64,000 nucleotides of DNA, taken from contig OX485804.1 in assembly GCA_950295325.1 (NCBI GenBank), positions 28,832,001-28,896,000 of the forward strand. The letters are read 5' to 3'. This DNA comes from Polytrichum commune. Taxonomy: Eukaryota; Streptophyta; Polytrichopsida; Polytrichales; Polytrichaceae. Positions 25,617 to 36,000 of the stretch are shown one piece after another. Numbering within the stretch: the stretch's first letter is position 1; every line of letters starts with the position of its first letter. The position numbers and the translations under genes were made by a program. The notes beneath the pieces are model-generated. The model did not search any database. It was not told where the DNA came from and saw only the letters and a program-made list of their open reading frames with translations.

Positions 25617-26030
25617 GTGAACTACCAAGCATCGTTGAAAGGGGGTTCTAATGGTAAGGGTCTTGATCTAGTGTCCTTAGAACTCAAAACAGCTCCCGCG
25701 TGTGGAGATCCAAAAGTGTTGATTGATGCCATAAAGTCTTACCCGGGGGCAGAAGACGTTAATATTAGGGATTGTGCATTGAAGGGGTCTAAACTATTTG
25801 GGTCCAACAAACAAAAACTTAACATGCCACACGGTGTTAATTGTGGCTCCCATCAACCCGAGGGAGGCATTGTCCCCTTGCCGTACGTTTTCAACAATTG
25901 CAACCCTCCTTATTTATTGATCACATCATGGGCTACAAAACCCGGACGCCCACCCTACATTCACGTTTGGGAAGACAATGTGTGGCAATCCAACAACATT
26001 GTTAATGAATCACAAAAACAAATGAGATAG
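25617..26030 (+). other. Unrecognised 137-codon open frame
   Basis: An uninterrupted frame with protein-like composition containing Cys-His pairs (GVNCGSHQP near residue 74) and a Pro-rich end. The true start is unclear and no splice partners are visible. It lies about 0.5 kb upstream of the Ty3-type reverse transcriptase relic, so it may derive from the same retroelement, but I see no zinc knuckle or protease motif to prove that. Confidence 0.25.
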
Positions 26031-26194
26031 TGTTGGACTAATGGATCGTTATTATGTGGTTGGAATCATTACTATTCCATATCCAAGCTTTAGAGTGAAT
26101 AGTGTAACAGTTACAGGTGTTGTGCTAAGCCACATGTATAAGAATGTTAGTAAATGACATGTATTGGATTACAAATCAACAATGGATCGAAAGT

Positions 26195-26478
26195 ATTCTA
26201 AATGATCCATGGTTATAGGTCCTCTTCACTCTTGGTTCATTCAAAATATTTCCAATATACAATTAATGTAACGCCAAATCTAGATTATGAACCCTATACC
26301 CGTACACATTCACTAAAATTGGATTCATTGCTCATATTCTAAATGATCCATGGTTATAGGCCCTCTTCACTCTTGGTTCATTCAAAATATTTCCAATATA
26401 CAATTAATGTAACGCCAAATCTAGATTATGAACCCTATACCCGTACACATTCACTAAAATTGGATTCATTGCTCATAT
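26195..26478. repeat. 140-bp tandem duplication
   Basis: 26195-26334 and 26335-26478 are almost identical; I see one base difference (ggtcctc versus ggccctc). The near identity suggests a recent local duplication. Confidence 0.9.
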
Positions 26479-26539
26479 ATTATTGTTAACTACTCATGTG
26501 TTACAACTCACCGCTCATGAGATAGATTCCTCCCTACGT

Positions 26540-27560
26540 ACTCTTTGCTAGTCAAAGAAAAAGTTGACAAATTGTTAAAAGCATGCTTTAACTATATGTC
26601 ACATTTTTGAGAGTGGGTTTCCCCAATTGTTGTATTACCCAACAATAATGGAAAGTGAAAACTTGTCAAGATTTTTGCAAATTAAAGAGTGTCACAAGAA
26701 ATGACCACTTTCCATTTCCTTTCACTAACACTATACTAGATGTGTAATAGAAGATGTTCACTTATGGATGGATCTCGTGTTATAATCAAATTCAAATGTA
26801 TAGATCATTCATCATTTGTTGGGGAATTTACATTCATATATATAGTTATGACTTTTGGATTACGTAATGCACATGCTACATTTCAAAGGGTTATGGATGA
26901 AGCATTTCAGGAATATTTTGGAAAATTCATGGAAATATTCTTGGATGGTTTTGCGGTGTTTGGAACTCTAGAACAACATGCTGATTATTTGCAAAAAAAA
27001 TTTTTTGATAAATGTATGCAGTTTGGTATTTCCATAGTTGCAATTTTTCAATATTTTGCATTACATTTAGAAAATTATTGGGTCATGTTGTTTCTGGAAG
27101 AGGATTAGCCTACAAACCCATATAAAGTGGCAGACATTGCTGCTTAACCAATCCTTATTGCCACTACAAAGGTTAAAAGATTTCTTGGTAATAATGGTTA
27201 TTATCATAGATTCATGTTTAGGTATGCCATAATAGCCATGTCTTTAACCAAATTACTAAAGAAAACCAATTTACCCACAGTATGGACCTCGGCTTGCATT
27301 AATGCATTTAATACCTTAAAAAAATAGTAACAACTCCAATTTGAATTCCTCCGGATTGGGACAAAGATTTCCACATATATGTGAATGTTTCCAATGTGTA
27401 ATAAGGTCAAACCTTAGTCAGAAAGATAAGTAGGGAAAGAACCATCAAATTTATTTTGCTAGTCATTAACTTGTTCAAGTCAAGAGAAATTATTTTGTAA
27501 TTGAGAAAGAGGCATTGGATATGATATTTTTGATGTATAAACTTAATTATATGGCCTCTT
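26540..27560 (+). pseudogene. Ty3-type LTR retrotransposon reverse transcriptase/RNase H relic
   Basis: Fragments in order are: VDKLLKACF, WVSPIVVLP-NNNGKWK (26560-26660), the palm segment FGLRNAHATFQRVMDEAF (26860-26910), IFLDGFAVF at the catalytic-motif site (about 26930-26965), FDKCMQFGIS, then the connection region VKRFLGNNGYYHRF (about 27172-27215), WTSACINAFNTLKK, and RNase H beginnings near 27350-27540. Many stops and frame changes interrupt it. The usual double-aspartate catalytic motif reads LDG, so a catalytic residue is lost. No LTRs were found. Confidence 0.85.
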
Positions 27561-27610
27561 CATTGCCTTGACAACCACAAAAGACCAATTGCAAGATACA
27601 GTCATATTCA

Positions 27611-28116
27611 CCCGGGTACGCAACTCCCGTATTATATGGTCCTGATTATAATCATTTATAATGCGTTTTAGTCCAATATTGAGTGATACAATTTTTTTTA
27701 ATGTAGGAAACCCTTGTAGCCCTTCTAACAAGGAATCCAAAATGTAATTATATATAGGAAATGAATATATTTTGAAGCATATAATTGCATTAAAAACCTA
27801 ATTATATGATTTTTTTTAATACATGTACCATAGGTCAAACTACCCAACTTTTTGGACTTTTTAATAAAAATTTAACATTGTGAATGAATTATAATTTTAA
27901 TGGGAGGCAACTATTCGTGGCTTATAATTTTAATGGGGGGCTTAATAAATATGCAACCCAACTTTTTTTTCATCTCATTTTATTTAATTTGGTCTTCACC
28001 CAACTTTTTGATCATTTTAATTTGATATAATTTGATATAATTTTTACAAAATCCGTCCTCTAAGCCGTTTTAAGTACGATGCCCCCTGCGTATAATATGG
28101 GAGTTGCGTACCCGGG
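27611..28116. mobile_element. hAT-like MITE (506 bp)
   Basis: The terminal inverted repeats begin CCCGGGTACGCAACTCCC and run about 26 bp with one mismatch. They are flanked by an 8-bp direct duplication, CATATTCA, at 27603-27610 and 28117-28124. The interior is AT-rich and non-coding. An 8-bp duplication is typical of the hAT superfamily. The insertion terminates the recognisable Ty3 relic. Confidence 0.85.
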
Positions 28117-28269
28117 CATATTCACTGCTAACCTCGACAACATATACCTCATTAGCAACCACATTTAATAACCATCATACCAATGCAACTACCCCAACAA
28201 ACTATTCATAATAGCCATAGTCCATCAAATCTTATGAACCAAACAATACAAAAAATCAAAGCACATGAC

Positions 28270-28505
28270 TTAGACTTACAGGCAAAGGAATTGTGGACCA
28301 ACTAGCGAATGAACGAAAAACATGCAATAAACCCATCCTACATCCCACATACACACCATACCCTATTGGCTCCATGAAAACCCGACATGCAAACACAAAG
28401 AAGAAATTTGCAAGCAACCTACAAACCTACATAAATAAATCCCACTGTAGACAAGAGCTTGTAGCAACAAAACACGGGGAAGCATTGGAAAAAAATAAAA
28501 CATAA
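28270..28505 (+). pseudogene. Possible LINE RNase H tail relic
   Basis: A plus-strand frame reads VDQLANERKTCNKP and then HPTYTPYPIG and NLQTYINK. This resembles the end of the RNase H domain and the following region of plant LINEs (the A-x-x-LAN motif). It is short and broken beyond 28505, so the assignment is tentative. Confidence 0.3.
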
Positions 28506-28509
28506 AAGC

Positions 28510-31100
28510 CTTCTTGCCAATAACACACCCAACCCCAGATTATACATTGTGCCCAAAACACAAAATTGACACATGGCCACACTTATTATCCACATGCACA
28601 AACCCACACATAAAAGGGCTCTGCATAGCTTGACATAACCAAACCGTAGATAAAATAGACCATACACTTCAAACCAACAAACACACAAGATGCTACACAC
28701 TTGTAAACGCAAGAAACCAACATTCCCGACCCCAAGACATCACAATCTCGAAATGGCTACTACAATGCACATGCCCCAATACCACATGCACATGCAGAAT
28801 TCGGCTAAGCCTCGACACCCTATGTATTCTCGGTGCCCCAACATACAACCAACCACCCATAACCCCAACCCACTAAATACCTTACAGCTCGTAGAATTCA
28901 CCCTATTGCCATGATAGATTCCCCAACACAACCATAAAAGAAAAATCCAACAAATAACCCCCCCCCCCCCCACACACACACACACATTCAAACATTAAAA
29001 ATCATAGGATGGAATGCCAACCCCCTCATTGGCATCACAACATGGGTATGAGGCATTAACCACAAATGATCATAAAAAAACACTAGAAACCCTTAAAATA
29101 CCCCAAGCAAAGCTTAAAAACTTATGAAATGCATCCCATCAAATTGCCATCAAGTATCTCATTTACCTAATACTCAAACAAATAAAAAACTAGACAATAA
29201 CCAAACATTGGTGGGTTCCCTCTCCCCCCCCCCCCCCCCCTCCAAATCTTGGTACACATTTACTTCAAATGGAGCCCACCTTCCGAAAGGAAAGAGGTAT
29301 CCCTACTTTGAAGTTTGGTTAAACATGATCAAGGTAAGGAAGAACGGGCTCCCATTCATGTCAATACAAACAAAAGTATTGATGTTGTTTTATTTTATTC
29401 TTTCCAACTCAACAAATTAACACAATTTATAGTAATACTTTTGGTTATGTGATTCAAACATAGAACAATTTCAACCAATTTCAATACATATAGACAAGTA
29501 TTGATATTTCCCACTGTAGTCAAACTACCATATTATGACACTCAATTATACGGCACCTCGTCTATATGAAGCATTTCCCATCGACCAAACTTTATAGTGT
29601 AAATTTACCTCCATACCACAACAACGATGCCCATAATACATTCTACCCTCTCTAAGCGTTATTTTTCCATAGGTCTTTCCATACTCACTTGAAGAATACA
29701 TTAGTAAGTCATGTATGTTACCATGATATTAAAAAAATTTACTCCTTTCTTTGTTAATTTACATTGTAAAATTGTTGCTTGCACCATAATCCATGAAAAT
29801 ATAATTGATTGTTGTGAGTTTACTGTATGTGATAATCTTGGAAGGTGGATAGTGAGCCAAATCTAGATAGCGTTGGATAGTGGATAAATGCAAAGAGTGG
29901 TGGAGAGTGAGCCTCACCAATTTCACTATCCAAATTGACACTCGTGCAAGCTTATCCATACTAACTCACATGTAAGCCTCTCATTAGGGTCACAAGGAGT
30001 TCTGTTGTCGAAGTCACGATTTTTTTGGGGAAACAAAAGTATAATTTTATTGAGTCACTGGTATGTTTATCACTGTCTATTTCTTACCTTAGTTCCTCTT
30101 CTTGTGACTTTCATTCTTGTGATTGCACATGTGTCAAGTGCTATTCGCTTGGATTGTTGCACATTCCAATCAAGTATTGCAAGTACGAGTTACCAACAAA
30201 CCCTGATGTTGTTGTGAAATAAAGTCTATAAGAGAAATCCATTACTATTTCATGTGTTCAAGAGTCTCATTAAACAACAATAAACTCTTATTTTGGTCAC
30301 TAAGTAAGTGTAAGTTTATTTTTTTATTTGATACATGTGACAATATTTTGTAAATGTTACTAATGACTCAATTTTTACCATGTAAATACTATATTTTTTA
30401 GTGTCAATTTTGAATTGGGCCACCCTCTCTAAGGGTTACTATTCTATAATTTTATAAATGTTACATACTATATATTCTGAAGATGTGACACTAATAGAGG
30501 GTAGACTATATGATATTTTTAAGCATGATATGTCATATACAAAGGTGATTAATGAGCATAAATGATGGGGCCCACATATAGTTCAAGTTTCATATGTGAT
30601 AGGTACTTTGGAATATGTAGGGGAACGTTGTGAACATATTTCTCTGATACAAATGTCCTTTCATACTTATGTATCTTCGTGATGTATACCAATGATAATT
30701 TACATTGAATTGTGCCATTTTCTTGAAAACCCTCGATAGTACAATATTTGAGGTCAAAAATCTCATATTGTCAAAAGTATAACATTTGGATAATACGACA
30801 CTGTCTTGCATGAACAAACATGTCTTACTAAAGAGAGAGAACATGTACTACCATATTACCTACAATTTCCCCACTATGTACTGCAGGATGTAAGTCTTTG
30901 AGGGGACTAGGGATTGGTAGAGTCTTTGTGAACTCATCCAGTAGTGAATTTCATAGTAACCTCATAAGAATATTTTAAGACAATTCGACTCCGGTAATAG
31001 CATCATAGACCCCACTTTAGTCTAGTTGGAATGAATTGGGCTCTCGACTTTGTAGGGGATTGTTTTCACACTAGAGCCCTTTCATCCACGATAGATGAGT
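28510..31100. other. Intergenic, C-rich then AT-rich; no supported gene
   Basis: Long C runs at 28959-28971 and about 29224-29240 and a CA run at 28971-28985. Frames are short and without motifs on both strands. Confidence 0.35.
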
Positions 31101-31104
31101 TTAC

Positions 31105-31215
31105 GGGGGACGTTAAAGTTCCCCCCACGAACTTATAGGGGAGGTACATTCGGGTAGGGGTAGCTGCCTGGCTAGAAATTCCAGATTTTATGGACCGAAA
31201 ACTGTTGCCCGCCCG
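31105..31215 (+). mobile_element. Diverged solo MULE end, related to the 46.8-kb element
   Basis: 31105-31140 matches the 36-bp terminal repeat of the large MULE at about 30 of 36 positions, including the block CCACGAACTT. Further inside, 'gaaattccag' at 31175-31184 matches the inner flank of the right terminus of the large element (58614-58624, reverse complement), followed in both by a GCCCG-rich block. No partner end or target duplication was found, so this is probably the remnant of a truncated relative. Confidence 0.5.
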
Positions 31216-31870
31216 TCCGACTTCGAAAAATTCATTGCCCTTGCATTTTTGAAGGCCACTTATCCACAAATCCCATATTGAGTGCACTTCACCCTCAAGG
31301 TTCAAAATCTAATATATATGTTCACTTCCATTGAGTAAATAAGCAATTGATTGGGATTTCATTTTCAAAGTGAAACCGCCAATAAAGCATATAAATAACT
31401 AGGAAGTCAAAAACATTAGAAAACCCTCATTAGCACCGAGGTTATGATTTTTGTGACTTGCCATTGCAAGGGTCTTTGTCATTCTAAAATGGAACTAAAA
31501 TTAGTGGCTTAAATTGAGTATGTTAAACATAGTAATCTTTTAGTTAATACCTTCTACTTTCACGAAGTTTTCATACGCATTTAAACTAATTAAACATGAG
31601 TTTACTGAGTTTACATCGACGAATCCACGAATCCCAATTCATGGGACCTGCTTAGACTTATTATTAATAGTGACTGAGGACATTTATATTAGGAAGATTC
31701 AATGGCGCATAATCTACACTGGAGTTAGATTTTAGGTTTCACTAAAAGCAGTAAACCCATCATATTGTCTGTAGTTGTCCACATAGTAAACTTGTTTTAT
31801 AGTTGAGTAGGCATCACACACTGACTGGACTGCCACGCAGCACTTGAAGATCACACTAGCCAAAATTCTA
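31216..31870. other. Intergenic; nothing recognised
   Basis: AT-rich with no supported gene or repeat. Confidence 0.3.
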
Positions 31871-31879
31871 TTATCCTAC

Positions 31880-32290
31880 GTGGAGTTACACATGGGACGC
31901 TGTGAGTGGAGGAGACCACAGTGGAGACCCAGAAGCAGTCCACCACATACCGACGGGACTGCTCGCGTGGCGAGTCAGAGGGCCACGTGGATGTGCTGGT
32001 CCACCTAACATGGATCCGACATGGCCTGTTAAGAGAGGTGGAGACCCAAGTGGGGAGACACGCAGGCAAGAGAACTTCATGGGGGAGCAGGACAGATGAG
32101 CTTCAACCAGGTGCAGTAAGGTTAACAGGTACACTTACCAAATGCAATCCTACTTGGCGCTTGTGGGGTCCACGTGGACAAAATAATTTGCACATGTGGA
32201 TCCAGCATGGCTTGTCAGGAGTGGTGGAGACCGCAGTGGAGAGACACGCCACAGGCAACATAACAGGGTGAGCATGAAAGATGAGGTTCA
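31880..32290. repeat. G-box-bearing repeat, units A and B plus a partial unit
   Basis: Unit A (31950-32103) and unit B (32148-32290) share a '.gcg..tggcg' start, CCACGTGG (31983-31990 and 32170-32177), 'acatg.atcc..catggc.tgt' and 'ggtggagacc..agtgg.gagacacgc', and end 'caggacagatgagctt' or similar. A partial unit lies at 31880-31940. A third full unit sits at 32775-32928, next to the TM9 gene. CCACGTGG is the core of plant G-box/ABRE elements. Confidence 0.65.
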
Positions 32291-32368
32291 ATAAGTTAGC
32301 ATAGCCAATATATGGTGATGGTGGTCAAGGAGGTTTAAGAACCATAACCATTAAGGGTGGTTTTACAT

Positions 32369-32761
32369 TGGGGTCCACGTCCAAGAAACTTGGGTTTCAA
32401 AATATCCTTTTATTGGACCTTATTTTTGGACTCAAGATTGGACCCAAGCTTGAAGATTGGTTTCTCAAATTAAGAGGAGTGTTTTTTTAGGTGGGGACCG
32501 TCAATATTTGATGGAAAAATGATGTCACTTTAGTGCTACTCCATTCATGTTATTATAAAAATTTTCAGATATATATATATATAAAATTATTTTTTTGATC
32601 AATAAAATTGCTTGATTTTGGACCCTAGTGTGAAAGTGGTCTCACTTTCCCGTCCCCAGTCAAGAAAAATACTCCTCTGAGTTTGAGTACCCAATCTTCA
32701 AGCTTGGGTCCAAGATTGAGTCCAAAAAGGAAGGTCCATTTAAAGGGGTGTTTTGGGACCC
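32369..32761. mobile_element. Foldback element upstream of the TM9 gene
   Basis: Arms 32369-32505 and 32635-32761 are inverted copies. Shared blocks are 'ggtcc/ggacc', 'tttttggactca', 'ttggacccaagcttgaagat' and 'gaggagt.ttttt'. The loop of about 130 bp includes a TA microsatellite. It separates unit B from unit C of the G-box repeat, so it probably inserted into that array. Target duplication is not certain. Confidence 0.6.
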
Positions 32762-32774
32762 ACCCTACACAGAT

Positions 32775-32928
32775 ACCGACGGCAATGCTGCGTGGCGATT
32801 GAGATTACCACGTGGAAGGAGTAAATTGCCTACGTGGATCCGACCTGACCTGTTAGGAGTGGTGGAGACCCAAGTGGGAAGACGCACAGGAGAGTACGTG
32901 GGGAACAGGAAAGACGAGCTGCATTATG
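32775..32928. promoter_or_regulatory. G-box repeat unit C, in the proximal upstream region of the TM9 gene
   Basis: A third copy of the 150-bp repeat begins about 295 bp and ends about 140 bp before the TM9 start codon. It carries CCACGTGG at 32808-32815 and TACGTGG at 32831-32837, with another TACGTGG at 32895-32901. These are candidate bZIP/bHLH binding sites. Whether the unit is promoter or 5' UTR is not resolved. Confidence 0.45.
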
Positions 32929-33069
32929 ATGGCTATGGCGATGAGCTCGGACAGGAAGGGTTGAAGCAAGTGTGCAAACCCTTGGCGTGCTGGTTCTGTT
33001 TGTTTGCCTCCTCGCACAGCGGCCGTGAGCTCTGGATCGTCCCGCACCGGCCGAGAAATCGCTTTGGCA

Positions 33070-36000
33070 ATGGCGGCAGGGTCGGGAGCTCGCGGTGTGG
33101 CGCTCTGTTGCGTCGTCGCTTTGGTGCTGCTGCTCGTACCCGCGGTGTCTGCATTCTACTTGCCCGGAGTTGCGCCTCAGGACTTCGCGCAGGTGAGTGC
33201 GATGCTGCAAACTGCAATGTGAACTTTTCACAGTGTCTTCATGGCTTCTTGTGCAGTTTTTGAGGATAGTTTCTGCATTAGCCGCATCGGTTCTTGCTGT
33301 CGGTCGTAGTACTCTCACTTTTGCTGATCAATCTAAAGATGAGATTGATTTCCTGTGGACTCTGTGATTCTCGCCTGTGCTGAATTATCCTTCCTTTTCC
33401 GCAATCTCTGATCCTGTCTTGAAGGAGCAAGTACGAGCTTCTCTGTTTTTTGCGATACATTTTGTAATTTAGAGGTCCTCTTTCTGTCAACGCCCATGAA
33501 GGAGTTTCTTAATAGTAGCTCGTTGAGGTTCTTTCTCGATTTTGTAACAGTGCATAAATCTATGCATGCGCTTACATTGTGACATCCTGTCGTGCTTGGA
33601 GGACACGTTCTGGTTTTGTAGATCGTCGTCAGTATAGCTATGGTGTCTTTTCTTGACGTGCTTCTTATTATCGGAGGAAGGCATGCTCACACTTGAACGA
33701 GTGAGTCCTTTGTGACGAGTCAATGACACATTGACTGGCAGATCTGAAAATGTAAGTAGGTGGAGATTATTAGCTCGAAAACACTAGTGTGAGGATTACT
33801 TTGAGATCGCCAGGAAATCTGAGATCATTAAAGGCAACAGAAACATTTGGCATCTTGTTTTGATTTGAAATCAAAAAAAATTTAAGAGATTTCTCAACAT
33901 TGGAAACAAAAAAAAAGGATTCTTGAAGGAAAGTTTTGACTGTGTGACTTTTGTTGAGCATGTCTGCGAGGTTGTAAGTTTCTGTTATGCATCACAGCCA
34001 ATGTGCTACCATAGCTTTTATTTCAGTTCCAGAGTTTCCCGTATCGATTCTGGAACTCCTGAAAGAAGTGTCTTAGAACAATTGCTTCGATTGGTAGAAC
34101 TGGATCTATGTGATCAAAATATCGTCTACAGCCCTGGTAAATCAATATCGCCAAAGTTTTATCCATTTACCGCTGGCAAATGTTCCCATTGCCAACCTCA
34201 AATGCCAATCTGTGTCAACTGTTGTTCTAGAACTTTGTTCATTGACGCATTAGGGTGAGCGTGGATAAAAACATATTCATCTCCTGGATTGGAAGCTCTA
34301 AAAGCACCTGAAAATAATCAAATGTTAATCACAGCAGCAGGAGTAGAATGCAGTAGACTAGGGATGTAAGCAACTATTTTGTGTGTCATGGCTGGTTTTT
34401 GATGACGATCGGGTGGTAATTTGTGAGTTAGCTTTAGTGAATTTGACTGTCAATTATAAGAAATGCACATTTGAGGGTTGTAGTTCCAAGGTTTTGGGGG
34501 TCTTGTGCTTCATTCAGTCATGGAGATTTACATTATTGAATGTGTTGTCTAAAGGTAAGAACCTAATGTTTTGAATCTGCTGAGACAGGGGGCTCCACTT
34601 CAAGTGAAGGTTAACAAGATCACATCTACGAAGACGCAACTTCCATATGAGTACTACTCACTCGATTATTGCAAACCTGGGAAAATTATCAACAGTGCAG
34701 AGAATCTTGGTGAAGTTTTGCGAGGAGACCGGATTGAAAATTCTCCCTATATTGTATGTTACAAGTTTTATTCTTTGCAAATTTTGATGGCGTCAGTGTC
34801 AGGCACTGTGAATGTCACAATGCATGGCATTTTGTGAGTGGTTTGTAACAAAATATTGTGTTCCAAGCATTCTACTCTCGGATGAGACCTATTAAGCAAC
34901 ATGGTAGGGGATGAGTGCACTTGTAGGTCTTAATGGACATTCTAAATATGCGTTTCTCAGGTATGATGCATGGTTAACCTATTTGTTTGATTATTCTTTT
35001 GCTGTTAGTTTTCCAGTTTATTACTGAAAGAATTTGTTCACAATGGATCTGTCTAGCTGAGATGTATTCATCTTGTAAGTGATCTTGGATGCTCATCTTA
35101 GTATCATGAGAGGGGACACATGCTTTACTGAAAACCTCAGGTCTCATTACATTTGTGATATCACTGAGCAAATTTGTTTTCTACCTCTGGCAGTTTAAAA
35201 TGAAGGAGGACAAACAGTGCAGGATTGTCTGTCGAATCAAAAACCTCTCAGAGAAATCAGCAAAAACCTTTGTTGACCGGATTGAAGATGAGTACCGTGT
35301 TAATATGTGCGTTTCTTTTATCTCCCTAAATACATAACTCTCAAGTATGGTAGTGGTTATGGAAGTGTGACATCCACTACTTTGTGATATTTACTTCAAT
35401 AGTTGGTTGATGGACACCTTTGATGTGCTGTATACAACATCCGAAGAAAAATCCCAGGTATTGGGAAATCTGTGGCAATCTACACCTAGTTATATTCCTA
35501 ATGGATGTAGAAGAGGTACTTGTCTCTGATCTTCTGTGACAATTACTTTGGTGAAGTTTCTGAAATCAGGAAAATTCTACTCGTTTAAGAATTTTGAACC
35601 TTGTTGTTTCAAGAATGGTTGTAATGTTCTACTCTTACATGTAATGTCAGGTTGCTAAAATGTAAAGAAAGCTGAGTGCCCAATTATTGAGTGTGATGGA
35701 ATTTGTACAGCAGAAGGCATAATGTGAACATTTGATCTTGTTTATTGTCACAAGAAACGATCTTGCTCATTCGATAACTAACAATGGCGGGTAGCCAGAA
35801 TTTTGTAGTTGACGTGAAAATCTTGTCACTGCGGGTCTAGTACACTGGTGAGTTGTTGCAGCTCTGGATTTGAAATCATGGGGGTTGCTCTTACCATTAT
35901 TTATGTTCAATTCCATGTTAACCTGCAGGATTTTGGATAATTTGCCAGTAGCAGTGGTCAGAAAGAGACTAGAAAGCGGTACTGCACCAGATATGAGGAA

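Noticed and set aside
31096-31614. Possible 9-bp duplication 'tgagtttac' flanking the diverged MULE end
   Set aside because: The sequence recurs twice at 31597-31614, but no inverted terminus adjoins it, so coincidence is likely.
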